Source: Rhizobium bangladeshense | Lineage (GTDB): Bacteria; Pseudomonadota; Alphaproteobacteria; Rhizobiales; Rhizobiaceae | Direction of reading: 5' to 3' | DNA length: 64,000 nucleotides | Assembly (NCBI RefSeq): GCF_001662075.1 | Contig: NZ_LYPL01000001.1 | Coordinates: 558,001 to 622,000, forward strand | Shown: piece after piece, positions 27,390-37,148 of the stretch | Layout of the letters: each line of letters starts with the position of its first letter | Numbering within the stretch: the stretch's first letter is position 1 | Translations under genes and position numbers: made by a program | Notes under the pieces: generated by a model | Database searches by the model: none | What the model saw: the letters and a program-made list of their open reading frames with translations, nothing else | Told to the model about the DNA's origin: nothing

Positions 27390-28283
27390 TCACTGCCTTG
27401 CGGAAAAGGTCGCGCCGGCGCTTGCGGCGACGACCAGGGCTGTTCCGGCCATCTGCAGCAACGTCATCGGCTGGGCCAGAATGACGAAGCCCGCGAGTGC
27501 GGCGATGGCCGGTTCGAGGCTCATCAGAATGCCGAAGGAGGTTGTCGGCATTCGCCGCAAGGCGATGAGCTCCAAGGTGTAGGGCAGCAGCGGCACAAGA
27601 ATGGCAAGGCCCGCCATTTCAATCAGGCCGTAGCCATCGAGCGCGGACACGGCGCCGGCAAAGCCGAAGGGTGTGGCGACCAGTGCGGCAACCATCAGCG
27701 ATAAGGAAAGCCCTTCCAGCCCCTTGAAGCTCGCACCGATTTTCTTCGTCAGGACGATATAGACCGCCCAGCCGGTTCCGGCACCGAGCGCGAAGAGAAT
27801 GCCCTCGATATCGCCGACCCAGCCTTCACCATCATGAGCAAGCGCCAGAACACCAAGTGCTGCAATGAGAGGCCAGACGAGACGCCGGCTGAGGCCATAG
27901 CCGATGGTCGCAACGGAAAGCGGACCGAGAAAATCAACCGCCACGGCCAGCCCGAGCGGAATGCGCTCGATCGCCGCAAAGAAGCTCATGGTCATCAGCG
28001 CCGTCGTCGCGCCGAGAACCAGAGCACTCGTCCATTGCGCCCTGTTGTAGCTGACGATGCGCGGCCGCACGACAACGGCGAGAATGATGGCCGCAAAAGC
28101 GAGGCGCAGCCAGCTGGCGCCGGCCGGTCCATATGTTGTGATAGCGGAAGATGAGAGTGCCGCGCCGAACTGGATCGACGACATGGACAGGAGGCACATC
28201 AGCCCGCCGGCCGCCACGCCGCCGAATGCTGTCGACGCCCCTGCGGTCAGCGTGCCCGCTCCGGCATTTGCCTTTTCTTCCAT
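27390..28283 (-). CDS. EamA-family exporter, RhtA-like
   Basis: A 297-residue protein with ten membrane helices in two EamA halves. The opening GGLMCLLSMSSIQFGAALSSSAITTYGPAGASWLRLAFAAI and the later FAAIERIPLGLAVAVDFLGPLSVA match the RhtA/YbiF subgroup, whose E. coli member exports threonine and homoserine. The second half has GAGTGWAVYIVLTKKIG and GILMSLEPAIAALAGFVILAQ. Its stop codon directly abuts the stop of the convergent globin gene. Substrate by family only. Confidence 0.88.
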   Translation of the reverse strand: MEEKANAGAGTLTAGASTAFGGVAAGGLMCLLSMSSIQFGAALSSSAITTYGPAGASWLRLAFAAIILAVVVRPRIVSYNRAQWTSALVLGATTALMTMSFFAAIERIPLGLAVAVDFLGPLSVATIGYGLSRRLVWPLIAALGVLALAHDGEGWVGDIEGILFALGAGTGWAVYIVLTKKIGASFKGLEGLSLSLMVAALVATPFGFAGAVSALDGYGLIEMAGLAILVPLLPYTLELIALRRMPTTSFGILMSLEPAIAALAGFVILAQPMTLLQMAGTALVVAASAGATFSARQ

Positions 28284-28374
28284 ACCCGCCCCCCAATTGT
28301 GCGCTCTTCTTACGAAGACGGCTCAAGAGCGACAAATTCAAACTTCTGATCGAGGCAGCAAAAGGCCTTATGCA

Positions 28375-28923
28375 TCAGCGGCCAGCGAAGATGACTTCTT
28401 CGGCGTCCTCAAAACTCATTTCGAAGACCTTCCTACCGATCTCGAAGCTGAAACCGTTGCGGGCGAAGGCGGAAAGTTCCTTTGCCTTCCGCTTGTCGTC
28501 GAGTTCGACGCGACGGAAAGGGCCGAAGGCGCGTTTGCGGGCAAATATCGTCGCGGCATAGAGGTCATTCGCTTCTCCAAGCGCAGCCTCGACCTTGTCA
28601 CTGGAGACACCTTTGGCCACAAGCTTCTGCCCGATAACACGTTTCGATTTGCCGCCGCGCACGGCGGAGCGCGTGCTGATTTCGGCATAGGCACCATCGT
28701 CGAGAGCCATATTGTCATAGGCGAATTTGACTGCGGCATCGGCGACGGCCTTGAGTTGCGCCTCGCTGATATCCTCGAACTTCTCCTTCGCCTTGCGGCT
28801 GATGGCACCGAAGAGCTGTTTTTCCGTCATCATCCGCCGTTCGAGGCGATAGATCGTGGAATTGCGCGCCCAGCTCAGCATGCGCGGAGTCGGGATATCG
28901 GATGGAACGGTTTCGTCGGTCAT
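28375..28923 (-). CDS. recX: RecX family regulator of RecA
   Basis: A 182-residue mostly helical, basic protein. MLSWARNSTIYRLERRMMTEKQLFGAISRKAKEKFED opens with the first three-helix repeat; ALDDGAYAEISTRSAVRGGKSKRVIGQKLVAKGVSSDKVEAAL is the second, with the RecX-type GxxRIxxxLxxKGV pattern. RecX binds in the groove of RecA filaments and limits recombination. recA is not nearby; instead recX follows the acetylpolyamine amidohydrolase gene by only 7 bases, so the two share a transcript. Start MTDETVP at 28923 is used; the longer frame would overlap that gene. Confidence 0.87.
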   Translation of the reverse strand: MTDETVPSDIPTPRMLSWARNSTIYRLERRMMTEKQLFGAISRKAKEKFEDISEAQLKAVADAAVKFAYDNMALDDGAYAEISTRSAVRGGKSKRVIGQKLVAKGVSSDKVEAALGEANDLYAATIFARKRAFGPFRRVELDDKRKAKELSAFARNGFSFEIGRKVFEMSFEDAEEVIFAGR

Positions 28924-28930
28924 CGGTGGA

Positions 28931-29956
28931 TCAGCCTTCCAGGCCTTTGAGGACGTTGACGACGTTGAGCCCGATCTCGGGCACGCCGTAGCCGCCTTCC
29001 ATGCAGGCAAGCACGGGCAGCCCGGTGGATGCGATCATTGCGCCCATGCGGGTGAAATCATCGGCGGTGAGGCGGAAGAAGGAGATCGGATCGCGTTCGA
29101 ACGTGTCGACGCCGAGCGCCACGACGATCGCTTCCGCGCCGAAGGTCTTGATGCGGGCAAGCGCATCGGCAAGGGCCGCAGACCAGGCGTCCCAAGGCGT
29201 GCCGGGCGGCATCGGATAGTTGCGATTGGCGCCAATGCCCTCGGCCTCACCCTCTTCGTCGGCATGGCCGAGAAAATAAGGAAAGGCATGGATGGGATCG
29301 CCATGCAGCGAGGCGGTGAAGACATCACCTCTGTGATAGAAGAGATCCTGCGTGCCGTTGCCATGATGGAAATCGACATCGAGCACGGCGATCTTCTTTG
29401 CACCATGATCAATGAGACGCTGGGCCGCGACCCCCGCATTGTTGATGAAACAATAGCCGCCGAAGAGGTCGATGCCGGCATGGTGACCGGGCGGGCGGCA
29501 AAGCGCGAAGGCGAAACGATGGCCCTCAGCCAGCCAGTCGGCGCCCGTTATGGCGCAGCGCATCGAGGCGATCGCCGCCGCGTAGGAGCCCTTGGTGATC
29601 GAGGTGTCGGCGGCGTTGGCGTAATGGCCGATCGCCCCGACGATATTGTCGGGCACGCGCTGGCTGGTGCGGCGCACCGGGAAGGAGTTGGCGATCGCCT
29701 CGCCTTCGAAGCCGGCAGCCACCCAGCGGTCCCAGATGGTGGCGAGAAAATCGAGATAGGCGGGGTCATGCACCTTCCTGGCCGTTTCCAGCCCGTGCGC
29801 ATCGGGTGCGACGACATCGGCAAAGCCCGCCTCCTTCACCGCCGCCAGGATCCATTCGGCCCGGAAAGGCGCCTCGAAGGGGGTCACCAGCTGACCGGCA
29901 TAGAGCTCGGTCCTGGCATCGCGCAGCTTATGGTCTTCGGAATAGATGACGCGCAT
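28931..29956 (-). CDS. aphA: Acetylpolyamine amidohydrolase (class II histone-deacetylase family)
   Basis: A 341-residue zinc deacetylase starting MRVIYSEDHKLRDARTELYAG. Active-site parts are present in order: RPPGHHAG (His158, His159), VLDVDFHHGNGTQDLFY (Asp195 and His197, zinc ligands), ALGVDTFERDP (Asp284, zinc ligand) and MEGGYGV (Tyr323). These positions and the length agree with what is known for Mycoplana ramosa APAH, which deacetylates acetylputrescine, acetylcadaverine and acetylspermidine. The start is supported by that numbering; an upstream in-frame ATG (30007) would cover the palindrome at 29976. recX follows in the same operon. Confidence 0.92.
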   Translation of the reverse strand: MRVIYSEDHKLRDARTELYAGQLVTPFEAPFRAEWILAAVKEAGFADVVAPDAHGLETARKVHDPAYLDFLATIWDRWVAAGFEGEAIANSFPVRRTSQRVPDNIVGAIGHYANAADTSITKGSYAAAIASMRCAITGADWLAEGHRFAFALCRPPGHHAGIDLFGGYCFINNAGVAAQRLIDHGAKKIAVLDVDFHHGNGTQDLFYHRGDVFTASLHGDPIHAFPYFLGHADEEGEAEGIGANRNYPMPPGTPWDAWSAALADALARIKTFGAEAIVVALGVDTFERDPISFFRLTADDFTRMGAMIASTGLPVLACMEGGYGVPEIGLNVVNVLKGLEG

Positions 29957-29975
29957 TGCAGATTCTGCTCCTGAT

Positions 29976-29993
29976 TGTAAATCGAGATTTACA
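29976..29993. promoter_or_regulatory. Perfect inverted repeat, candidate operator for aphA-recX
   Basis: TGTAAATCGAGATTTACA: two perfect 8-base arms around GA, 20 bases upstream of the aphA ATG on the minus strand and in the gap shared with the HAD gene. Its size and symmetry are like a dimeric repressor site. No regulator gene is adjacent, so the binding protein is unknown. Confidence 0.6.
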
Positions 29994-30089
29994 CGGCTTC
30001 GCCCCAACGAAAAAGCAGTGTGTCGGCTTGATCGCCGAGCTAAATGACGCGACCTTCGCCGATGTTTTCAGAACGAGGAAATTTTCCGC

Positions 30090-30701
30090 ATGAAAGTGCT
30101 GATGGTCGATGTCGACGGTGTGCTCATTCATGGCCGACCGGCCGATGGCCTGCCGCACTTCACCTATCTCGAGCGCGATCTCGGCTTGCGACCCGACTTG
30201 CTGCAGCAGGCCTTCTTCCAGACCTGTTGGAACGACATCGTCATCGGCCGCGAGGCGTTGGAGCCGCGGCTTTCCGCCGTGCTTGCAAAGATCGCGCCCC
30301 ATCTCAGTGCGGCAACGCTGATCGACTATTGGTTCGAAAACGATTCCCACCTCGATCTCAATCTTCTGGAAGAGCTTGGGACTATCCGGCAAAGCGGTGT
30401 CGCGCTGTTCCTGGCGACCAACCAGGAGCACAGGCGCGCGCGCTGCCTGATGGAAGAGGCCGGCCTTGGCGCGCATGTCGACGACATCATCTATTCCGCC
30501 GCCCTTGGACACCGCAAACCTTCGCCGGACTTTTTCCGCCTGGCGACCGCACGCGCCGGCGTGCCGCCCGGCGACATCGCCTTTATCGACGATATGGCCG
30601 AAAATATCGAAGCGGCGCGGCAGTTCGGCTGGCATGCCGCGCAATGGACGGCCGGTGCCACATTGGGCGGTGCACTTCCGGTTTTCGGCAGGCGGGCTTG
30701 A
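30090..30701 (+). CDS. HAD-superfamily hydrolase
   Basis: A 203-residue HAD phosphatase. Motif I is VLMVDVDGVLI with nucleophile Asp7 and acid Asp9; the cap (GLPHFTYLERDLGLRPDLLQQ) is helical, subclass I; motif II is LFLATNQE, motif III Lys in LGHRKPSPDFF and motif IV IAFIDDMAENIEAARQ. Substrates are small phosphate esters; the specific one is not deducible. It is divergent from the aphA-recX operon and convergent with a GNAT gene 30 bases away. Confidence 0.9.
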   Translation: MKVLMVDVDGVLIHGRPADGLPHFTYLERDLGLRPDLLQQAFFQTCWNDIVIGREALEPRLSAVLAKIAPHLSAATLIDYWFENDSHLDLNLLEELGTIRQSGVALFLATNQEHRRARCLMEEAGLGAHVDDIIYSAALGHRKPSPDFFRLATARAGVPPGDIAFIDDMAENIEAARQFGWHAAQWTAGATLGGALPVFGRRA

Positions 30702-30731
30702 ATGAGGCCGGATTGAGCAGGACCGGGGCAA

Positions 30732-31250
30732 TCAGGCGAGCCGCTTGTAAAACAGGGTGGTGTCGCAATAGCCGCCTTGCGGCCACAGCGCATAGTCGGG
30801 AATGACGCCGACGCGTTGCCAGCCGAGACGCGGATAGATCGCTTCGGCATCGCTGCCGGTTGCCGTGTCGAGCACGAGCAGGGTCTTGCCGTGCTTTGCC
30901 GCCTCGCGTTCGGCAGCCTCCATCAGCAGCCGGGCGACGCCGCGCCCGCGGGCGGAGCGATGCACCAGCAGTTTCTTCAGATCGCCGCGATGCGGCTGGT
31001 TCGGCATCTGCGCCGACCCCACCTGCACCGTTCCGACGATCCTGCCTTCCAGTTCGGCGACCAGAAGCAGGCTGACGCCCGCCCCGACCGCATCGGCGAC
31101 ATCACGCCAGTAGGGTTCGGCATCGTCGGGCCCATAGGGCTGCATGAAGCCGACGGAGGCGCCGCCGGCGACGCAATCGGCGAGCACGTCCGCAAGATCG
31201 GCGATGGCGGCGCGGGCCTCCTCGGCGGAAAGGGCACGAATGTCGGGCAT
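30732..31250 (-). CDS. GNAT-family N-acetyltransferase
   Basis: A 172-residue GNAT protein with the core VSLLLVAELEGRIVGTVQVG, the acetyl-CoA loop LVHRSARGRGVARLLMEAAERE and the C-terminal LDTATGSDAEAIYPRLGWQRVG plus FYKRLA. Related proteins are annotated as aminoglycoside- or amino-group acetyltransferases, often without proven substrate. It starts 24 bases after the stop of the XRE-cupin regulator gene on the same strand and is very likely its operon partner. Confidence 0.9.
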   Translation of the reverse strand: MPDIRALSAEEARAAIADLADVLADCVAGGASVGFMQPYGPDDAEPYWRDVADAVGAGVSLLLVAELEGRIVGTVQVGSAQMPNQPHRGDLKKLLVHRSARGRGVARLLMEAAEREAAKHGKTLLVLDTATGSDAEAIYPRLGWQRVGVIPDYALWPQGGYCDTTLFYKRLA

Positions 31251-31274
31251 ATGCTTCTCCTGAAGTGAATATCG

Positions 31275-31844
31275 TTATCGGCCGCCGCGATCGAGCACGA
31301 CGCAATAACGCGCCGGCGCGTTGCCGGGATTGTGAAAGACATGGCCCTCGCCGACCGGCATGAAGAGGCAGTCGCCGGGGCGCAGCCGGTAAACGGTTTC
31401 GCCCGCCGTCATCTCCAGCTCACCGTCGAACAGCCAGATATGCTGCGTCATGCCGTCGGATGCCGCATGCGGGGGAAAGCTGACGCGGGCGCCGGCGGGA
31501 AATTCGACCTCGACGATATCGACATCGGAGGCCGTGCCCGGCGCCGAGACCGACCGCCTGAGATAGCCGGTTTCCGGATCGCGCCAGACCTGCTGCTCCT
31601 GCCGGCGGGCAAGCGGCGAGGCCTGCTCCCCCTCCTCCGCGAAGAAGGCGGAGAGCGACTGGCCGAGCGCGGCGCAGATCCTTGCCAGCAGCGAGGCCGT
31701 CGGGCTCGCCTCGGCCCGTTCGATCCGCGAAATCATTGCGCGGCTCACGCCGGAAGCCGCGGCGAGATCCTCCAGCGTCAAGTCCTTTTCCAGCCGCAGC
31801 GTGCGGATGCGAATGCCGATCGCCTGTTCGAGTTGCTGCTCCAT
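31275..31844 (-). CDS. XRE-family regulator with C-terminal cupin domain
   Basis: A 189-residue two-domain regulator. Residues ~10-68 form the XRE helix-turn-helix (IRIRTLRLEKDLTLEDLAAASGVSRAMISRIERAEASPTASLLARI). Residues ~105-187 form a cupin (VEFPAGARVSFPPHAASDGM, HIWLFDGELEMTAGETVYRLRPGDCLFMPVGEGHVFHNPG) that could bind a small ligand. Such proteins often act as local repressors of amine or amino-acid metabolism genes. A near-palindrome lies 14 bases upstream of the start, and a GNAT gene follows in the same direction. Confidence 0.92.
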   Translation of the reverse strand: MEQQLEQAIGIRIRTLRLEKDLTLEDLAAASGVSRAMISRIERAEASPTASLLARICAALGQSLSAFFAEEGEQASPLARRQEQQVWRDPETGYLRRSVSAPGTASDVDIVEVEFPAGARVSFPPHAASDGMTQHIWLFDGELEMTAGETVYRLRPGDCLFMPVGEGHVFHNPGNAPARYCVVLDRGGR

Positions 31845-31857
31845 CGTCCCATCCGCG

Positions 31858-31875
31858 ATTCTATTATAAGAGAAT
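31858..31875. promoter_or_regulatory. Near-perfect palindrome before the XRE-cupin gene
   Basis: ATTCTATTATAAGAGAAT is an 18-bp palindrome with one mismatched pair (16 of 18 positions), centred on TTATAA and 14 bases upstream of the XRE start. It fits an autoregulatory operator overlapping the promoter. The gap is shared with tenA, so tenA could also be affected. Confidence 0.5.
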
Positions 31876-31977
31876 TACATGATCTAATGATGGAATCAAG
31901 TCAATGAGCGGCGCGCACGCAACTTGCTTTCGCCGCAGCCTCGCCGGTATATGTCAGCGCGATCGATGGAGGGAATA

Positions 31978-32676
31978 ATGGACGCCAGCACGCAGAGCAC
32001 GGAACTGACGGGAAGCTTCACGGCCGCCGCCTGGGACAGGATTGCGCCCGTCATGGCCGAGATCGAGGCGCTGCCGCTTCTGACGCGCCTCTCCGACGGC
32101 ACGCTTCCGCCGGAAATCTTTCGCCACTACATCCTGCAGGACGCGCTTTATCTCAAGCACTATGCGCGATGCCTGGCCATCGTCGCGGCCAAAGCGCCCG
32201 ACAATGCGCAGGTGCTGCGTTTTCTCGGCTCGGCGCAGAAGGCGATCACCGTCGAGCAGGGCCTGCATGCTGGCTTCCTCACCCAGTTCGGCATCACGGC
32301 CGCGGATGTGACCTCGGCCGAGCCGTCGCCCACCTGCTTTGCCTACACCAATTTTCTGCTGGCCACCGCCTATCACCGCTCCTACGCGGTGGCGCTTTCC
32401 GCCATTCTGCCCTGCTTTTGGATCTACTGGCACGTCGGCGAGGCGATCAAGAACCGGCCTGTTGTCGAGGGCAATGCCTTCCAGGCCTGGATCAACACCT
32501 ATGGCGATCCGCAATTTGCCGCCGGCGCCCGCGAGGTGATCGCGCTGACCGACATCGCCGCCCGCGCCGCCTCGCCGGCGGAACGCGTAGAGATGACCGA
32601 TGTCTTCGTGCGCGCCTCGCAATATGAATGGATGTTCTGGGATTCCGCCTGGCGGCTGGAGACCTGGCCGGTCTGA
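31978..32676 (+). CDS. tenA: TenA family aminopyrimidine aminohydrolase / thiaminase II
   Basis: A 232-residue helical protein. TRLSDGTLPPEIFRHYILQDALYLKHYARCLAIVAAKAP is the TenA opening, with Asp55 as pyrimidine contact; LPCFWIYWHVGE carries the catalytic Cys146; and the end YEWMFWDSAWRLETWP carries the second acid (Glu217). TenA removes the amino group of aminopyrimidine breakdown products so that the pyrimidine of damaged thiamine can be reused. The ATG at 31978 follows GGAGGG. It is not clustered with thi genes here, so salvage is the likely role. Confidence 0.92.
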   Translation: MDASTQSTELTGSFTAAAWDRIAPVMAEIEALPLLTRLSDGTLPPEIFRHYILQDALYLKHYARCLAIVAAKAPDNAQVLRFLGSAQKAITVEQGLHAGFLTQFGITAADVTSAEPSPTCFAYTNFLLATAYHRSYAVALSAILPCFWIYWHVGEAIKNRPVVEGNAFQAWINTYGDPQFAAGAREVIALTDIAARAASPAERVEMTDVFVRASQYEWMFWDSAWRLETWPV

Positions 32677-32753
32677 GACGCGCTCGACCGCCCCGTAAAA
32701 TAGCGTAAACGGCGGGATAATTACCGCTTTGCGGCCGAGGGCGGCGCTGCTAT

Positions 32754-34586
<1,833 letters not shown>

Positions 34587-34595
34587 GCTTTCGCA

Positions 34596-34620
34596 GGGCC
34601 TCTCTTTGACGAAGAGGCCT
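34596..34620 (+). terminator. Hairpin after lepA
   Basis: GGGCCTCT (34596-34603) pairs with AGAGGCCT (34613-34620) with one G-U pair and a 9-base loop, 9 bases after the lepA stop. There is no T run right after it, so efficiency is uncertain. Confidence 0.4.
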
Positions 34621-34657
34621 GAGTCTCCTTGGTTTGTAGAAAAGCCTCGCTCTTTTT

Positions 34658-34742
34658 CTCCGTCATCCTCGGCCTTGTGCCGAGGATCTACGAACCTATC
34701 AACCGGCTGCAGATGCTCGGGACAGGCCCGAGCATGACGGAG
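34658..34742. repeat. 85-bp compound palindromic repeat
   Basis: An outer inverted repeat (CTCCGTCAT at 34658-34666 with ATGACGGAG at 34734-34742) encloses two hairpins: CCTCGGC-cttgt-GCCGAGG (34667-34685) and ATGCTCGGG-acagg-CCCGAGCAT (34713-34735). The whole can fold into a cloverleaf or cruciform. The pattern 'CGTCATCCTCGG ... CCGAGCATGACGG' is like a short palindromic repeat widespread in alphaproteobacterial intergenic DNA. It is non-coding and lies just ahead of a ccdA-like fragment. Confidence 0.65.
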
Positions 34743-34773
34743 GAGACGCGGTCACGCTCTATCAGTCGTCCAA

Positions 34774-34890
34774 GGAGACAGAGAAGAACGCGAAAGACTT
34801 TGGCGAATTGAAAATGCCGAGGCGATCGCGGAGCAAAATGAGTATGTCGCGAAGCATGGCCTGCCGTTCGCGAAATACAGGCAGTTTTGA
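34774..34890 (+). pseudogene. CcdA-like antitoxin, C-terminal remnant
   Basis: A frame ending at the TGA 34888-34890 reads GDREERERLWRIENAEAIAEQ followed by NEYVAKHGLPFAKYRQF. This closely resembles the conserved end of CcdA antitoxins (RWREENAEAIxxxNxxVxxxGLPLAxYRxF). No start codon or N-terminal DNA-binding part exists: upstream the frame runs at once into the palindromic repeat ending at 34742. No ccdB toxin follows; the next gene is the unrelated GFA protein on the other strand. It is best read as a decayed toxin-antitoxin remnant. Confidence 0.6.
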
Positions 34891-34891
34891 C

Positions 34892-35347
34892 TCATCCCCT
34901 GCCCATATACTCCTTCACCAACCCCTCATAGGCCGCCATCTCCGGCAGTGCCGCGTAGCTGTGCACCGCGCCGGTCTCAGCAAAGGCCAGCTTCTCGCTC
35001 GTCCATGTTTCGATGAAAGGCGCGAACCAGCTGGGGTCATCGAGCATGGTGACGCGCAGGTTGACGAACCAGTCCATGCCTTCCGGACGGGTGAACATCC
35101 AGCTCATGCAATGCGGGCAGAAGTAGTGTTTCGTCGTGCCGTGCAGACCGCCGATGACCGGTTCGCCCTTCGTCACCTCGAAACCTTCGCTGGGGATGGC
35201 GGCACTCAGCGAATAGGCGCTCGCGGTCATCCTCTGGCAGCCCGTGCAATGGCAGGCCATAGTCAGCAGCGGCGGCGCGCTGATCTTCAATCGCACCCGG
35301 CCGCAGCGGCAGCCGCCTTCCATGGGTAAGTTCTTTGCTGTCATCAT
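34892..35347 (-). CDS. GFA family protein (glutathione-dependent formaldehyde-activating type)
   Basis: A 151-residue zinc-binding protein of the CENP-V/GFA fold. Its cysteines are in family places: GGCRCGRVRL, MACHCTGCQRMT and HYFCPHCMSWMF; the first two sets form structural and catalytic zinc sites. Gfa itself promotes joining of formaldehyde and glutathione in Paracoccus, though that has been disputed, and most homologues are uncharacterised. The stop lies 1 base after the CcdA-like remnant on the other strand. It is the most downstream of a short leftward gene run. Confidence 0.88.
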   Translation of the reverse strand: MMTAKNLPMEGGCRCGRVRLKISAPPLLTMACHCTGCQRMTASAYSLSAAIPSEGFEVTKGEPVIGGLHGTTKHYFCPHCMSWMFTRPEGMDWFVNLRVTMLDDPSWFAPFIETWTSEKLAFAETGAVHSYAALPEMAAYEGLVKEYMGRG

Positions 35348-35417
35348 GACTCTCCCCTTCCGCCACCTGATCTAGCGGAGCCGGTGCCATTGTCGAGGGA
35401 GCCCGCGGCTACGAAGC

Positions 35418-35990
35418 TCAGAGGCGGCTTATTGGGCGCGCGGGATTGCCGACTACAGTTGCGCCCGCTGGCACATCCTTCGTCACGACCGCACCCGCGC
35501 CGACGATCGCGCCATCGCCGATCGCCACGCCGCCGAGGATGATGGCACCGCCGCCGATCCAGACGTCGCTGCCGATCGTGACCGGCCGGGCGACCTCGAT
35601 GCCCGCGCCGCGGAGGGGAAGATCCCTGTGATGCTCGGCGCAATAAATCTGTACGCCCGGACCGAGCATGCTGCGATCGCCAATCGTCACCCGGCCGGAA
35701 TCGAGAATGGTGCAGCCGGCATTGAAATAGACGCGCTCGCCAAGAACGATGTTGATACCGTAAGAGCAATGAAACGGCGCTTCAATGAAGATATCGGGCG
35801 CAGCCTGCGCAAAGAGCGCCCTCAAGGCAGGCGCTGCGGCGCCGCGCTCGTCGGGCGGCAGGGTGTTGTGGGCGTGGACGGCCACGCGCGCCTGCTGGCG
35901 CAGGCGATCGAGTTCGTCGTCGAGGCAGCAATACCATTCCCCGGCCGCCATCTTTCCGCGTTCGCTGACCGGCATCGTCTCGTTCGTCAC
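35418..35990 (-). CDS. Left-handed beta-helix sugar O-acetyltransferase (Maa/NodL/LacA family)
   Basis: A 190-residue hexapeptide-repeat enzyme. The N-terminal helical part is [22 protein letters not shown]; the beta-helix has [44 protein letters not shown], the catalytic His in [13 protein letters not shown], and the final turns [20 protein letters not shown] and [22 protein letters not shown]. The family adds acetyl groups to maltose, lactose or Nod-factor sugars. The GTG at 35990 overlaps the stop of the amidotransferase gene (GTGA), indicating coupling; ATG 35975 is an alternative start. Confidence 0.9.
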   Translation of the reverse strand: MTNETMPVSERGKMAAGEWYCCLDDELDRLRQQARVAVHAHNTLPPDERGAAAPALRALFAQAAPDIFIEAPFHCSYGINIVLGERVYFNAGCTILDSGRVTIGDRSMLGPGVQIYCAEHHRDLPLRGAGIEVARPVTIGSDVWIGGGAIILGGVAIGDGAIVGAGAVVTKDVPAGATVVGNPARPISRL

Positions 35991-36724
35991 GCGCTCGCCT
36001 GCGACAGCAGTCCGGCCTCTTGCCGCTCGATGAGGCTGACCCAGGCGCGCGCTATGGCACGGCCTGCGGCATCGGCGCCGGCGCCATGGCGCGCTGCCAA
36101 TTCGTCATAATTCTCCAGCCAACCGGGAGCGATACGCTCGATCGTGCCGGCGAATTCGTCTTTCCACTGCCTGACGACCTCAGTGTCGGCCTCGAAGTGA
36201 AACTGCGTGCCGTAGACGGCGCGGCCGATGCGGAAGGCCTGGTTCGCGGCGACGGAGCTCGTCGCAAGACACACCGCACCTTCGGGCAAGGAAAATGTGT
36301 CGGCGTGCCATTGAAAGATGGTGAATTCGCCCCCCACATCGGACAGCAGCGGATCGGACCGGCCTTCACCCGTGACGCCAATGCTGTGCCAGCCGAATTC
36401 ACGAGCGGCATCCAGCAGATTGTCGGCGCCATAGGCGCGAGCGAGGATTTGGCTGCCGAGGCAGATGCCGAGCACGGCTTTGCCGGCATCGCCGAAGCGG
36501 CGCGTTAGCCGCACGAGTTCCGGCAGATAGGGGTGCGTCTCGTCATCCAGCGCGCTCTGTTCGCCGCCGAGAACGACGAGCGCGTCATGGCTGGATATAT
36601 CTTGCGGCAGATTGCCGTCCCGCCACACGCGGAACCACTCGATTTCCGCTTCCGCCTCCTCGAGCGCTCTGGCAAGCGCGCCGAGCCCGGTATTTCTCAT
36701 ATTTTCGACGACTGCGACTCGCAT
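35987..36724 (-). CDS. Class I glutamine amidotransferase-like protein
   Basis: A 245-residue single-domain glutaminase. [23 protein letters not shown] begins the domain; the nucleophile Cys88 is in [18 protein letters not shown] and the His176/Glu178 pair in [16 protein letters not shown]. It resembles GMP-synthase-like stand-alone amidotransferases, some of which are gamma-glutamyl hydrolases. The start at 36724 fits the family; the longer frame to 36808 does not. It is coupled to the acetyltransferase gene by a 4-base overlap and divergent from the SelT/W/H-like gene. Confidence 0.88.
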   Translation of the reverse strand: MRVAVVENMRNTGLGALARALEEAEAEIEWFRVWRDGNLPQDISSHDALVVLGGEQSALDDETHPYLPELVRLTRRFGDAGKAVLGICLGSQILARAYGADNLLDAAREFGWHSIGVTGEGRSDPLLSDVGGEFTIFQWHADTFSLPEGAVCLATSSVAANQAFRIGRAVYGTQFHFEADTEVVRQWKDEFAGTIERIAPGWLENYDELAARHGAGADAAGRAIARAWVSLIERQEAGLLSQASA

Positions 36725-36852
36725 GGCTTTTCCCGATCTGGCCGATGGCGGGAGGAGATCATGCCCGGATGCAGCGCGCAAGACGCTTGTGCAAGGTCGA
36801 TTGCGCACGCCGGCGGCAAGGCTTAAACCTGCAGGAACGAAAGGAAATCGCC

Positions 36853-37146
36853 ATGACCGAAAAAGCCCGCGTCTCGATTCTCTACTGCACCCAGTGCAAT
36901 TGGCTGCTGCGCTCCGCCTGGATGGCGCAGGAGCTGCTGCACACCTTTTCCGACAGCCTCGGTGAGGTGGCGCTGATCCCCGGCACCGGCGGCAATTTCG
37001 AAATCCGCGTCAACGGCGACCTTATCTGGGAGCGCAAGCGCGACGGCGGCTTTCCCGGGCCGAAAGAGCTGAAGCAGCGGGTTCGCGACATCGTCGAGCC
37101 CGGCCGCGATCTCGGCCATGTCGACCGCGCCTCGCTCGAGAGCTGA
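36853..37146 (+). CDS. SelT/SelW/SelH-family protein, cysteine form
   Basis: A 97-residue thioredoxin-like protein. ARVSILYCTQCNWLLRSAWMAQEL carries the CxxC redox motif that is CxxU in selenoprotein members; GEVALIPGTGGNFEIRVNGDLIWERKRDGGFPGPKELKQRVRD completes the Rdx fold. Family members are small redox proteins of uncertain partner. The ATG at 36853 follows AAAGGAAAT. It stands divergent from the amidotransferase gene and convergent with the BA14K-like gene, 2 bases away. Confidence 0.9.
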   Translation: MTEKARVSILYCTQCNWLLRSAWMAQELLHTFSDSLGEVALIPGTGGNFEIRVNGDLIWERKRDGGFPGPKELKQRVRDIVEPGRDLGHVDRASLES

Positions 37147-37148
37147 TC

